Shown here piece after piece: positions 36,475 to 47,030 of a stretch of 64,000 nt of DNA. The stretch spans positions 66,674-130,673 of the forward strand of contig CAYRBJ010000003.1 of the NCBI GenBank assembly GCA_964422615.1, read 5' to 3'. Source of the stretch: DATLWN01 sp964422615 (GTDB taxonomy: Bacteria; Pseudomonadota; Zetaproteobacteria; Mariprofundales; Mariprofundaceae). A model generated the notes under the pieces. It was not told the origin of the DNA and made no database searches. It worked only from the letters and a program-made list of their open reading frames with translations. The translations under genes and the position numbers were made by a program. Numbering within the stretch: the first letter of the stretch is position 1; each line of letters starts with the position of its first letter.

Positions 36475-39150
36475 ATGAACCCAACGCGCATTCGCTCCAT
36501 GTTGATGATCATGATGCTGGCGATCATCCCGTCAGTGGCGCAGGCGACGCCGCGCATCACGGGATCCGATCTTACCGTGGTTCGGGAGAAGCTAGCCAAC
36601 GGCCTTGAGGTCATCGTCGTCAGGAATCCACTGGCTCCCGTGGTCAATACGATGTTGAATTACCGCGTCGGTTCCAATGAGGCGCCGAAGGGCTTCCCCG
36701 GCACGGCGCATGCGCTGGAGCACATGATGTTCCGCGGCAGCCCCGGCATCACCGAGCACCAACTGGCGGTGATCAGCGCCAGCCTGGGTGGGGCGTCCAA
36801 TGCGGACACACAGCAGATGGTCACCCAGTATTTCTATACCGTGCCGGCCGATGACCTGGACGTGGCATTACGCATCGAGTCCAGCCGTATGCGCGCCATT
36901 ACCGGAGGCGAGAAGGGCTGGAAGGATGAGCGCGGCGCCATCGAGCAGGAAGTGGCAATGGACATGTCCAACCCGGAATACGTGATGTTCAGTAAGTTAC
37001 TGAAATCGATGTTCAAGGGCACGCCGTACGCCCATGATGCGCTGGGCACACGGCCGTCCTTCAACAAAACGACCTGGAAGATGCTCAAACACTTCCACGA
37101 TACCTGGTATGCGCCGAACAACGCCGTACTCATTATCGTTGGCGATGTTGATCCGACCCATACTCTCGCCCTGGTCAAGAAGCGCTTCGGCAACATCCCG
37201 GCCAAAGAACTGCCGGCCAGACCTACCATCCACCTGCAGCCAGTCAAATCAGAGATATTGCACCTGACCACGGACCGGCCGTATGGCTTCTCCGTCATCG
37301 CCTTCCGCATGCCCGGATGGAATAATCGCCGCGATTACGCAGCCTCCGAGATCCTGGCCGATGTGCTGGCCAGCCAGCGTGGGCGCCTGTACGGGTTGGT
37401 GCCAGACGGCAAGGCGCTGTTCACCGACTTCTCACTGGATACGCTGCCGGAATCCGGCCTCGGCTACGCCGTCGCCGGCTTTCCCAAGGGGGGTGACGCC
37501 AAAGCGCTGCTGAAATCCGTGCGCGCAGTGCTGCGCCATGTGCAGCATCACGTGCCGGCCGATCTCGTGGAGGCGGCCAAGCGGCACGAAATTGCAAGTC
37601 TGGAGTTCAGCAAGAACTCAATTCAAGGCCTCGCCTATCTATGGTCGCAAGCTGTGGTAGAAGGACGCCACTCGCCCCAGGATGACATCGATGCCATCCG
37701 TGCCGTGACGGCCAAGGATGTGGAGCGCGTTGCCCGCAAGTACCTGGATCAGCACCATGCAATCACGGCAATCCTGACCCCGAATGCCTCAGGCAAACCC
37801 GTGTCCTCGAAGGGCTTCGGAGGCAAGGAATCCTTCGGTAAACCTCCGAAACATAGCGTGAAGCTGCCGGCATGGGCCGAGAAGGCGGTCAACCGCTTGG
37901 AATTGCCCGTCTCGACGATCAAGCCGACCGTCTACCGGCTGGCCAATGGCCTGGAATTGATCGTGCAACCGGAGCATATCAGCAAGACGGTCAGCATCTA
38001 TGGCCATATTCGCAACCGGCCGGTGATGGAGGTGCCCAAAGGCAAAGAGGGGGTGGATGAGGTGCTGGATCAGCTGCTCTCCTTCGGCACCACCAGGCTA
38101 AACCGCCTGGCCTTCCAGAAGGCCTTGGACGACATCAGTGCCAACGAATCGGCCGGCACCGACTTCAGCGTCGAGGTACCCGTCGCGCACATGAAGCGCG
38201 GCGTGCAACTGCTGGCCGACAACGAGTTGAGCCCGGCGCTTCCGAAGCACGCCTTTGAGATCATCAAGCGGCAGGTTGCCTCCGAGGTCGCAGGCCGGCT
38301 GCACAGCCCGGATTACCTGGCCACGCGCAGCCTGTTGAAGGGCGTGTATCCGAAGGACGATCCGACGCTGCGTCATGCCACGCCGAAGACGGTGTCGGCG
38401 CTGAGCTTGGCCGACGTCAAAAACTATTACCACAAGGTCTTCCGCCCAGATCTGACGGCCATCGTCGTCATCGGCGACGTACAGCCCAAACAGGCCCGCA
38501 AGCTGATTACCCGCTACTTCGGGGACTGGAAGGCGCATGGCCCGAAGCCTCCCACGCTGCTGCCCCCTGTGGGACCAAACAAGCCAACCGAAACGACGGT
38601 GCCGGATGTCAGCCGCGTTCAAGATAAGGTGACAACGGCCGAGACCGTGGGCGTGCGCCTGTCCGATCCGGATTACCATGTACTCGTGCTCGGCAATCAT
38701 GTATTCGGCGGCGATTCCTTCGCCACCCGTCTGTACCGGGCCCTGCGGGTAAATACCGGCCTGGTCTATTACGTGTACACGGGCTTCCAGGTCAGCCAGA
38801 GTCGCGGCCTGTTCATGGTTGAGTACGCCTGTGATCCACCGAATGTGTCCAAGGTGCACGAAATCATCGTGCGCGAGCTAAAGACGATGCGCTCGAGTCC
38901 GGTTAGCGCCGCCGAACTTCGCCGGGCCAAGGCGCTTCTGCTGCGCCGCATCCCGCTCGAAGAAGCCAGCGAGGGACGCATCGCCAAAGGCCTGCTGTTC
39001 CGTGCCACGCACGACCTGCCGCTGGACGAGCCCATGCGGGCGGCGCACCAGTACGTGAAGACGACGGCGGGGGAGGTACAGGCAGCCTATGCCAAGTACA
39101 TCCGACCGAATGATCTGGTGCAGGTGGTGCAGGGACCGACGCCACATTAA
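36475..39150 (+). CDS. Periplasmic M16 zinc peptidase, two tandem M16 halves
   Basis: 891-aa secreted peptidase with a signal peptide cleaved near SVAQA. The first half (about 35-440) has the inverted zinc motif HALEH at 79-83 and a distal AIEQEVAMD ligand region. The second half (about 480-890) repeats the fold (KPTVYRLANGLELIVQPEHI), but the zinc motif is replaced by GVDEVLDQLL, so it is the non-catalytic half as in pitrilysin-type fusions. GGAGG at 36461-36465 region precedes ATG 36475. Likely peptide clearance in the periplasm; substrate unknown. Confidence 0.9.
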   Translation: MNPTRIRSMLMIMMLAIIPSVAQATPRITGSDLTVVREKLANGLEVIVVRNPLAPVVNTMLNYRVGSNEAPKGFPGTAHALEHMMFRGSPGITEHQLAVISASLGGASNADTQQMVTQYFYTVPADDLDVALRIESSRMRAITGGEKGWKDERGAIEQEVAMDMSNPEYVMFSKLLKSMFKGTPYAHDALGTRPSFNKTTWKMLKHFHDTWYAPNNAVLIIVGDVDPTHTLALVKKRFGNIPAKELPARPTIHLQPVKSEILHLTTDRPYGFSVIAFRMPGWNNRRDYAASEILADVLASQRGRLYGLVPDGKALFTDFSLDTLPESGLGYAVAGFPKGGDAKALLKSVRAVLRHVQHHVPADLVEAAKRHEIASLEFSKNSIQGLAYLWSQAVVEGRHSPQDDIDAIRAVTAKDVERVARKYLDQHHAITAILTPNASGKPVSSKGFGGKESFGKPPKHSVKLPAWAEKAVNRLELPVSTIKPTVYRLANGLELIVQPEHISKTVSIYGHIRNRPVMEVPKGKEGVDEVLDQLLSFGTTRLNRLAFQKALDDISANESAGTDFSVEVPVAHMKRGVQLLADNELSPALPKHAFEIIKRQVASEVAGRLHSPDYLATRSLLKGVYPKDDPTLRHATPKTVSALSLADVKNYYHKVFRPDLTAIVVIGDVQPKQARKLITRYFGDWKAHGPKPPTLLPPVGPNKPTETTVPDVSRVQDKVTTAETVGVRLSDPDYHVLVLGNHVFGGDSFATRLYRALRVNTGLVYYVYTGFQVSQSRGLFMVEYACDPPNVSKVHEIIVRELKTMRSSPVSAAELRRAKALLLRRIPLEEASEGRIAKGLLFRATHDLPLDEPMRAAHQYVKTTAGEVQAAYAKYIRPNDLVQVVQGPTPH

Positions 39151-39189
39151 GTACCCCGAGTTCTAGGACGGGTTGGTCTCTGTTGTGGA

Positions 39190-40941
39190 TCAGAGCTTAC
39201 GGATTCGATCGTTCGGATCGGAATAGTAGGTGTAATGGTTACCTTTTCCCTTCGCACGATACATGGCCTGATCCGCTCGCTGGATCAGGATGTCCGCATC
39301 CATGCCATCGTCGGGGAATAGACTGATGCCTATGCTGCCGCCGACTTGCAAGACCTGTTGATCAATGGGAAAGGGCTGCGTGATACCATTCAGGATTTTT
39401 TCAACCACGGCATCAACGTCCTTTATTTCCTGAAGATTCATTAGCAGAATGACAAACTCATCACCGCCGAACCGGGAAACGATATCACTGTCCCGCACAG
39501 TCAGTTTTAGGTTCTGGGCAATTGCCTGCAACAGCCGATCGCCCGCCTCGTGACCGAGTGAATCGTTAATCTCCTTGAAATCGTCCAGGTCGATGAACAG
39601 AAGCGCGAACCTGAGCACCCGGCGATTGGCCTGGCCGATGATGAATGAAAGACGATCATACAGAAATGCGCGGTTGGGAAGCTGAGTAAGCTGGTCATGA
39701 TGGGCCATATTCTGAAGGCGAAATTCCGTCTGCTTGGCCTCAATGGCAATGCCAGCAATATTTGCCGCCGCCATGGTGATCTGCAAATCAGATTTGCTGG
39801 GTGTATATGGGGTATTGTGATAGATCGCCAAGGTGCCCAGTACACGGCCGAATGTGTTGCGCACCGGCGTTGACCAGCAAGAGCGCAGATTATGACTGAG
39901 TGCCAGTTCCCGGTAATGTTCCCAACGAGGATTGGTCGCGATATCTTCGGCAACCACCGTCGTGTTCCGGTAGGCGGCGGTGCCGCAGCTGCCGACTTCT
40001 GAGCCGATTTCCGCGTCTTGCAGAGCGTTGTTGTACGCTTCGGGTAGACTTGGTGCCGATACGGTGGACAACCTCTTACCCTCCTCATCGAGCGTCAGGA
40101 TCGAGCTCATGCCTCCCTGCAGCTGTTTCTCCACAACGGCATTCAGATTGCTCAGGATCACGGGCAAGGCTTCCCCATGCGCCAGCATCTCCAGCAAGTG
40201 GTTGTAATCGTTAAGCTGCTCCTCCCTGTTGGCACGGCGACTGACTTCGTGCTGCAGGTCCCCGACGAGACTGGCCGAGTGCTGCTGCTCCATGGTCAGT
40301 TTGTTGATGAGGTCGAGATTGGCAAACCGTAGAAGAAAGGTTTCGCGCAAGATCTTACCCGAATGCATAACACTGAGAGTCAGGATGGCCGCATACAGAA
40401 TGGCCAGCACCGCCATCGAGGTCGGAAACGCCGTATTTTCGTTGAAAACCCAGATGACGAATGAAAAGCAGATAGGTACGACAAATGCCAGATAACTTGA
40501 GAGTACAGCACTGCTGGTCGAACTTGACCCGGCCATCATCCCGCCCAAGACGAAAATGATGAATATCCAGTATTCGATCGGCAAGCTCTTGGGTAGGACC
40601 CATATGAGCGCTCCCCAAACCAGACCAGCCATCAAAATGCCGATGAAATAGCGCAGATACCAGCCAATTCCTTCAAGATGCTGCTCTTCGCTGGCATGCA
40701 CGAATTTTCTGTACGACATATATCGCAGCACACTGATGATCAGCAGGGCAAGCGCCCACCCGATCAGATGCGTCGGAACAGCTTGATTCCAGATCACCAG
40801 CAGCATCACCATGGCAACGCCGCCCGATGCCAGCAGAGCCATGGGTAAGCGCTTATATAAGCTCCCTGTCAGAAACTGGTGGACATCGTGCTCCTTAAGC
40901 TCCGGCAGGATATCGGCAGATGACGACGACGTTACTGGCAT
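39190..40941 (-). CDS. Membrane GAF-GGDEF diguanylate cyclase
   Basis: About 583 aa making c-di-GMP. About six hydrophobic segments in the first 200 residues form a membrane sensor, then a short coiled region, a GAF domain (SSILTLDEEGKRL to AAANIAGIAIE) and a C-terminal GGDEF domain with LTQLPNRAFLYDRL, DLDDFKEINDSLGHEAGDRL and RFGGDEFVIL. The RDSD inhibition site lies five residues before GGDEF, so product feedback is likely. ATG 40941 is my choice; TTG 40995 would add 18 residues. Confidence 0.92.
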   Translation of the reverse strand: MPVTSSSSADILPELKEHDVHQFLTGSLYKRLPMALLASGGVAMVMLLVIWNQAVPTHLIGWALALLIISVLRYMSYRKFVHASEEQHLEGIGWYLRYFIGILMAGLVWGALIWVLPKSLPIEYWIFIIFVLGGMMAGSSSTSSAVLSSYLAFVVPICFSFVIWVFNENTAFPTSMAVLAILYAAILTLSVMHSGKILRETFLLRFANLDLINKLTMEQQHSASLVGDLQHEVSRRANREEQLNDYNHLLEMLAHGEALPVILSNLNAVVEKQLQGGMSSILTLDEEGKRLSTVSAPSLPEAYNNALQDAEIGSEVGSCGTAAYRNTTVVAEDIATNPRWEHYRELALSHNLRSCWSTPVRNTFGRVLGTLAIYHNTPYTPSKSDLQITMAAANIAGIAIEAKQTEFRLQNMAHHDQLTQLPNRAFLYDRLSFIIGQANRRVLRFALLFIDLDDFKEINDSLGHEAGDRLLQAIAQNLKLTVRDSDIVSRFGGDEFVILLMNLQEIKDVDAVVEKILNGITQPFPIDQQVLQVGGSIGISLFPDDGMDADILIQRADQAMYRAKGKGNHYTYYSDPNDRIRKL

Positions 40942-41154
40942 GTCTCTGATGAACCCCTGATCCTGAAAACTGAACCCGAGCGTTGATCCGGTCAAACGAC
41001 TTCTCTTTCATTCGACGGTGGGGTGGGGCACAGTGAAAACCCATGTGCTTACCCGAGCTCGCCGGTGCATTGCTGCTGTTGTATAATTAAAAAGAATCCG
41101 CCGTTGTTCGCTTGCGCTACGCTCTCACTGTCTATCTGCGAATGTGATTAAATA

Positions 41155-41296
41155 ATGCCATACGAAAAAACGTCAACTGACACGTTGGATTTCACGCGTC
41201 TTGGCAATCTGCTATCAGACGCCGACCGATGACCTGATGGAATATCTGGAGGGTGGCATTTTGGCCCCCCAGCCCCAATTACATAACGTCGCATAA
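41155..41296 (+). pseudogene. Possible frameshifted small gene remnant
   Basis: ATG 41155 opens a 25-codon frame (starts MPYEKTSTDTLDFTRLGNLL) ending at TGA 41230-41232. The next 21 codons in the +1 frame continue in a protein-like way (DLMEYLEGGILAPQPQLHNV) to TAA 41294-41296. One base of shift would join them into about 46 residues. I recognise no family; the call rests on continuity only. Confidence 0.25.
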
Positions 41297-41318
41297 TGTA
41301 TATTATGTAAATATACAT
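41296..41318. repeat. Perfect 9-bp inverted repeat in AT-rich DNA
   Basis: ATGTATATT (41296-41304) and AATATACAT (41310-41318) are exact reverse complements separated by ATGTA. Further TACAT/ATGTA steps lie next to it (41279-41300). The shape suits a dimeric regulator's operator. It lies upstream of the minus-strand diguanylate cyclase and downstream of the macB operon. Confidence 0.55.
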
Positions 41319-41426
41319 CAGGTTCAACCGAGAGCTAGGTAAATACTATTTATTATAAAAAACAATATATTAAAGAATATAATTAATGTTCTGTGTAAGC
41401 ATGCAGGAAGTGTCGCCCTACCCGGT

Positions 41427-42646
41427 TCATCCCTGATACCTCAGGGCATCGATCGGACGCATGCGCGAAGCCTTGTGCGCCGGATACAGTCCGAAAAAGA
41501 TGCCGACGGCTACGGAAACGCCGAACGCCAGGATGACCGGTGACGAACTGATCAGGGTCCAGATATTGAACATGCGATGTGCAAGCAACGACAGGCCAAT
41601 ACCACCGACAATACCGATGATGCCCCCGGAGACCGTGATGATCACCGATTCCATCAGAAACTGCAGCATGATATCGGCACGCCTGGCCCCGAGCGCCATC
41701 CGTATGCCGATCTCCCTCGTGCGCTCTGTAACGGATACCATCATGATGTTCATGATGCCGATACCACCTACAAATAAGGATATGGAGGCGATCGCACCCA
41801 GCAGTATCGACAGCATGCCGGTGATTTTTGTCGCGGTCTCAGTCACCTCGGCCATATTGGTCACCGTAAAATCGTCCTGTGCATGTTCGCCCAGATGATG
41901 TCGCTGCCTGAGCAGCAGTTCGATGTTTCGCTGCAGGGAGCTCATCACACTGTCGCTTTTGGCCTGCACCAGAATGAAGGCAACCGTGCCCTGGAACTGC
42001 GTACCGAACAACTGCCTTTGCGCGGTTCTCAACGGTACGATGATGGTGTCGTCCTGGCTGCGCCCATCCAGGGTCTGCCCCTTGACGCTCAGCAGCCCGA
42101 TCACACGGAACGGCGATTGCTTGATGCGGATCACCTGACCGACCGGGTCGTCGATCCCGAACAGTTGCGTGGCGACATCCTGGCCGATCAAGGCCACGCG
42201 CATGCCGCCCTGAATCTCGGACTCGGTGAAATCGCGTCCCTCGGCCAGATCCCAGTTGCGAATGCGCAGAAAATTGGCGTTGGTGCCGACAGCACTGGTG
42301 CTCCAGTTGTTCGGTCCGTAGATCACCTGCACACCCCCCGTCACCATCGGGGCCGTCATCAGCGTACCCGGCAGCTGCGCAATGGCCTGGGCGTCCATCT
42401 CGGTCAGCGTCGGTGTTCCCCCCGCTCCCATGCGTACACCACCCTGGGTACGGGAGCCGGAGCGTACGATGAGCAGGTTCGATCCCATGGATCGGATCGA
42501 ATCGGTGACCTGTTTCTGTGTCCCCTCACCGACGGATACCATCAGCACCACCGCCGCCACGCCGATGATGATGCCCAGGGCAGTCAGGAAGGTGCGCAGG
42601 CGGTTGGCCGCCATCGCCTGCAGTGCCTCGCCCAGCAGGGATAGAA

Positions 42647-42650
<4 letters not shown>
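41427..42650 (-). CDS. macB: MacB-type ABC transporter permease
   Basis: 407-aa permease with one N-terminal membrane helix, a large periplasmic domain and three C-terminal helices, ending in YPAHKASRMRPIDALRYQ, the MacB/FtsX signature. The N-terminal ANRLRTFLTALGIIIGVAAV is typical. Unlike E. coli MacB, the ATPase is a separate gene. GTG 42650 overlaps the ATPase stop (GTGA). Confidence 0.93.
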
Positions 42651-43369
<719 letters not shown>

Positions 43370-43377
43370 GGGGTCCG

Positions 43378-44547
43378 TTAGTGGATCCGGATGCGGTGTG
43401 AACGCCCGGCCGCGCCTACATCGCTTGCCGTATCGGTAATCACGGCCTCACCCGCGTGAATATCGCCAGCCACCACCTCGGTACTGTTACCATCGGTTGC
43501 CCCGAGCAACAGGGGCACCGGGATCAGCCCTTCGCTTCCCAGCACATAGACCGTGCCACGCATGCCCTCCCCCCTGGGACGTTCCCTGCCCTGTTCCTGC
43601 TGGATGGGCACATCCTTGGCCGGACGAAAACGGAGCGCGGTATTCGGCACACTGAGGACATCCTTCAACTGGGCGGTGATGACATTGACGTAGGCGGTCA
43701 TCCCCGGCAGCAGCTTGCCATCGGGATTATTGACATCGATGACCACATCATAGGTGACAACATTGGACTGGACGGTGGGATTAAGGCGAATCTGCCTTAC
43801 CGTACCGTGAAATGTTATGCCCGGAAAGGCATCGACCGTAAAATTCGCGGCCTGTCCGACCCGGATGCCGCCGATATCGGCCTCGGCAAAGCTGGAATCA
43901 ATCTGCATCTTGGTCAGATCTTGGGCGATTTTGAATAATTGCGGGGTTTGAAAGGATGCCGCAACCGTTTGCCCGACATCGACATCGCGCGATACGACGA
44001 CCCCCGAAACCGGTGAACGGATCACGGTGAATCCGAGATTGATGGCATCCGAGCTTACCTGGGCTTTGGCGAGCTCAAGTTGGGCCTGGGCCGATTTTCT
44101 GGCCTGGATCGCCGTATCAAGCGCCTGACGCGACACGTAGTGCTTGTCATACAGCTCCTGCGCCCGTCGTTCATTGGCGCGTGCAAGGTCCAGGACAGCC
44201 TGGGCGTTGGCCTCGTCGGCTTTGGCCTGGTTCAGCTGGGCCTGAAATACGGTCGGATCCAGGCGCAGCAGGATCTGCCCTTTTTTGACCTTGTCATTGA
44301 AATCGGCATAGATCTGCTTCACCGTGCTTGAAACGCGGGAACCGACGTTGACCACAACAACAGGGTTCAGCGTCCCGTTGGCCGAGACGGTTTGGGTCAA
44401 CGGTCCGCGTTTGATGACCTCGGTAACAAAAAGTTGGCTAAGCGGTTTTTGTCGCGGCACGAAGGTGTAATAACCGCCTGCCGCCAGCAGGCCGACGACG
44501 ACGGCTCCGATGATCAGCTTGCGATTGAGAAAGCGATGCATATCCAT
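43378..44547 (-). CDS. macA: MacA-type periplasmic adaptor (membrane fusion protein)
   Basis: 389-aa HlyD-family adaptor anchored by an N-terminal helix (LIIGAVVVGLLAAGGYY). A lipoyl-like domain is split around a coiled-coil hairpin (ADEANAQAVLDLARANERRA to KSAQAQLELAKAQV), followed by beta-barrel and membrane-proximal domains. The C-terminal part has a Gly/Arg-rich QQEQGRERPRGEGMRG insert. It is between tolC (3 bp gap) and the ATPase. Confidence 0.92.
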   Translation of the reverse strand: MDMHRFLNRKLIIGAVVVGLLAAGGYYTFVPRQKPLSQLFVTEVIKRGPLTQTVSANGTLNPVVVVNVGSRVSSTVKQIYADFNDKVKKGQILLRLDPTVFQAQLNQAKADEANAQAVLDLARANERRAQELYDKHYVSRQALDTAIQARKSAQAQLELAKAQVSSDAINLGFTVIRSPVSGVVVSRDVDVGQTVAASFQTPQLFKIAQDLTKMQIDSSFAEADIGGIRVGQAANFTVDAFPGITFHGTVRQIRLNPTVQSNVVTYDVVIDVNNPDGKLLPGMTAYVNVITAQLKDVLSVPNTALRFRPAKDVPIQQEQGRERPRGEGMRGTVYVLGSEGLIPVPLLLGATDGNSTEVVAGDIHAGEAVITDTASDVGAAGRSHRIRIH

Positions 44548-44550
44548 CGA

Positions 44551-45951
44551 TCAATGCTCCATGAGTCCGGGGCGTGTCAGGGCCGTCAGGTCAAGCATGC
44601 CGATGGCCTGGGCCAGAGAGAAGCGGGCGATATTCCAGTTGTACAGCGCGCTGACATGCTGCTGGCGGGCGCTTGCCAACGCACTTTGCGACGATAAAAC
44701 CTCCACAATCGTGCCAACGCCAGCCTTGTAGCGACCAAGGTTAAGATCGTTTGACAGCTTGGCCGACGCCAACAATGTATCGGCCGAGATCAACGCCTCA
44801 CCCTGGGTGCGCAGTTCCTGGTATGCCTGCCAGACATCAAGCGTCACCTGATTGGCCAGTTGCCGGCGTGTTTCCGTACTGTCCTCCAGTTGGGCCTCGG
44901 CGGCCAGCACCTTGTAGGTGGTATCAAAGCCGGTGAACAGAGGGAACGACAGGTTAATGCTGATCGCTCCGTCGCGGGTGTTGAATGTGCTGTCGCCGGC
45001 CAGCATCGTATCCGAGTTCGAGATGGAACCATCCAGGGTCAGGCTTGGCAATCCAGAGGCCCTGGCGGAAGTAATATTGGCCTTGGCCGCCTTGATCTGC
45101 GCATTGGCTGCCTCAAGATCGGGACGACGTGCAAGGGCCAGATCGATCAGATGGTCGATATCCTTCTCCATGGCCAGATTGGGTTTTTGTTCGGCCACGG
45201 GCTGCAACGACGGTGCCTCTGTCGGCCTGAGACCCATGACATTGGCCAGGACACCGCGGGAGATGCGTGCATTGCCCTGGGCCTGGACACGGTTGAAGAC
45301 CGCCTGGGCATAGGCGGTCTTGGCCTGGAGCTCATCAGCAGGCGTGGCTGTACCTGCTGTCACCTGCGCCTCGGCCGCAAGCATGCTTTCCCTGGCCGAT
45401 TCCACGCTGGCGATACGCGCCTTGACGCTGGCCGCCGCCGACAGAACCCCGAAATACGCCTTGACGGCGTTGAGAAACAGGTTCTGTACCGTGGCATTGG
45501 CTGAGGCGTTGGCAGCGATCATCAGTTCGCGGGCACTCTCGATGCCGGCGTGACGGCCGCCGAAATTGTACAGCAGATAGCTAACCGACACCGAGGCGCT
45601 AGCCAGGTTGCTGACCGTGGATACACCGGATGTGCGCGTGGCATCGTGGCCGCCGGAACCTTGTATGGTCAGGCTGGGAAGCCAGGCCGATTCACTCGCC
45701 CCGTATTGCGCGGCCTGAGCGCGCGCCGCAGCCCAGCTGGCCCGCGTCTGAGGATTGTTACACAGGGTGAATTCGACGACATCAACCAGCGCAAGTGCCT
45801 TGCCTTTCGGCTGCTGTTGGCAGATCTGGCGATCCGCCGGGGATGGAGACAGCATGTTCCGGGTCGAAAATGGATCATCAAGACCGGCGGCAGAGGCCGA
45901 GGAAGTGGCAAGAATTGTGATTATTGTAAAGACAAGGAGATACCCGCTCAT
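44551..45951 (-). CDS. tolC: TolC-family outer membrane efflux protein
   Basis: 466-aa outer membrane channel with a signal peptide (MSGYLLVFTIITILATSSASA). Two TolC repeats with long helices are visible (ALALVDVVEFTLCNNPQTRA and DIDHLIDLALARRPDLEAAN), plus LSFPLFTGFDTTYKV and ATPADELQAK segments. The frame is open well upstream, but 45951 is the first start with a signal peptide and an AGGGG just before it. First gene of the tolC-macA-macB operon, which should export a peptide, lipopeptide or antibiotic. Confidence 0.91.
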   Translation of the reverse strand: MSGYLLVFTIITILATSSASAAGLDDPFSTRNMLSPSPADRQICQQQPKGKALALVDVVEFTLCNNPQTRASWAAARAQAAQYGASESAWLPSLTIQGSGGHDATRTSGVSTVSNLASASVSVSYLLYNFGGRHAGIESARELMIAANASANATVQNLFLNAVKAYFGVLSAAASVKARIASVESARESMLAAEAQVTAGTATPADELQAKTAYAQAVFNRVQAQGNARISRGVLANVMGLRPTEAPSLQPVAEQKPNLAMEKDIDHLIDLALARRPDLEAANAQIKAAKANITSARASGLPSLTLDGSISNSDTMLAGDSTFNTRDGAISINLSFPLFTGFDTTYKVLAAEAQLEDSTETRRQLANQVTLDVWQAYQELRTQGEALISADTLLASAKLSNDLNLGRYKAGVGTIVEVLSSQSALASARQQHVSALYNWNIARFSLAQAIGMLDLTALTRPGLMEH

Positions 45952-46149
45952 CGCCCCTGTTCCTAGCACATCCGCTTCCGATGCGGAATAGCGTTTACCA
46001 TTTTTTACATGCACAATGGACAAACTGACGCAACAGGTGTTTATCGTTTCACGAAGCCATCGGCGCCACCACCCTTCGTTTTGCGGGCGGCGGCTCTCCC
46101 GGCGGCGGCGCAGGGCATGGATACAGCGCAATAAAGAGGACGGCTTGGC

Positions 46150-46929
46150 GTGAAAGACAAAATCATGGAAACAGTCCATTCGATCGACAGGTTGGAATTC
46201 CTTATGGACGTATTGCGTGAGCAATGTCCGTGGGATCGGCAGCAAACGCTGCAATCCCTGCGCACCTATACGCTGGAGGAGGTGCATGAGGTTCTGGAGG
46301 CCATCGATCATGAGGACTGGCAGGCACTGAAGGCGGAACTTGGTGATCTGCTGCTGCAGATCGTCTTTTATGCACGCATCGCCAGGGAAAATGGCAAATT
46401 CACCCTTCACGACGTCGCGGACAGCATTGTCGAGAAAATGATCCGCCGTCATCCGCATGTCTTCGAGCAGACGCAAACCGATGATCTCTCCCGCCAGTGG
46501 GAGGAATTGAAACAGGCTGAACATACGCAGCGCACGAGCCTGATGGATGGCATCCCTCCCCTGCCAGCGCTCAAGTATGCGCAGAAGATGCAGCATCGGG
46601 CCGCCCGGGTCGGTTTCGACTGGACTCAGGCCGCTGATGTTCTGAATAAAATGCACGAAGAGTTGGCCGAACTTGAGGTCGAGGTTCGTGACCCTGCAGC
46701 CTCGCCGGAACGAATGGAGGACGAATTCGGAGATGTGCTGTTTACCCTGGTCAACCTTGGACGCAAACTGGGTCTGGATGCGGAGCTGGCGCTGATGCGC
46801 ACCAACCGGAAGTTCTCCGCTCGATTCCGGAAAATGGAGCAACTGGCGGCAACGGATCTGTCATCGCTGACGCTGGCACAGCAGGAAGCGCTTTACCGGC
46901 AGGCAAAATCTAAACTGAATGACCATTAG
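46150..46929 (+). CDS. mazG: Nucleoside triphosphate pyrophosphohydrolase MazG
   Basis: 259-aa all-alpha NTP pyrophosphohydrolase with two MazG repeats. The N-terminal metal site is YTLEEVHEVLEAI and GDLLLQIVFYA; the C-terminal one is MHEELAELEVEV with DEFGDVLFTLVNLGRK. The CPWDRQQT motif is at residue 25. GTG 46150 follows AGAGGA at 46133-46138 somewhat distantly; ATG 46165 is the alternative. Divergent from the tolC operon. Confidence 0.93.
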   Translation: MKDKIMETVHSIDRLEFLMDVLREQCPWDRQQTLQSLRTYTLEEVHEVLEAIDHEDWQALKAELGDLLLQIVFYARIARENGKFTLHDVADSIVEKMIRRHPHVFEQTQTDDLSRQWEELKQAEHTQRTSLMDGIPPLPALKYAQKMQHRAARVGFDWTQAADVLNKMHEELAELEVEVRDPAASPERMEDEFGDVLFTLVNLGRKLGLDAELALMRTNRKFSARFRKMEQLAATDLSSLTLAQQEALYRQAKSKLNDH

Positions 46930-46954
46930 CCTCATCCGTATTGCGGAATTGCGT

Positions 46955-46996
46955 GCTTGATATACCTTTATCTACGCTTGATATAACTTTATGTAT
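46955..46996 (+). repeat. 21-bp tandem direct repeat upstream of the ATPase-receiver gene
   Basis: Two adjacent 21-bp units (46955-46975 and 46976-46996) match at 18 of 21 positions. Each begins GCTTGATATA and contains CTTTAT. The exact 21-bp (two helical turns) period suits cooperative binding of a regulator. TTGATA also resembles a -35 element, so the repeats overlap the likely promoter of the downstream gene, which starts 35 bp later. Confidence 0.7.
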
Positions 46997-47030
46997 GTAA
47001 CGCGGTGGGAGACGGGGAGGAATCTGTCCG

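Larger units (their letters stand above)
40996..41426. other. AT-rich intergenic gap between the diguanylate cyclase and macB
   Basis: A 431-bp gap with composition unlike its surroundings, especially 41280-41400, which is strongly A+T. It must hold the 5' region of the minus-strand diguanylate cyclase gene. It contains a TATAAT at 41082-41087 on the plus strand without a good -35, a broken short frame at 41155-41296 and the inverted repeat at 41296-41318. No complete gene, tRNA or terminator is seen. Confidence 0.6.

Noticed and set aside
41082..41087. Perfect TATAAT on the plus strand
   Set aside because: No acceptable -35 at 16-18 nt, and no plus-strand gene follows it except the doubtful remnant at 41155.
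45952..46842. Upstream extension of the tolC frame through the mazG region
   Set aside because: It is antisense to mazG, carries no signal peptide and the real signal peptide starts at 45951.
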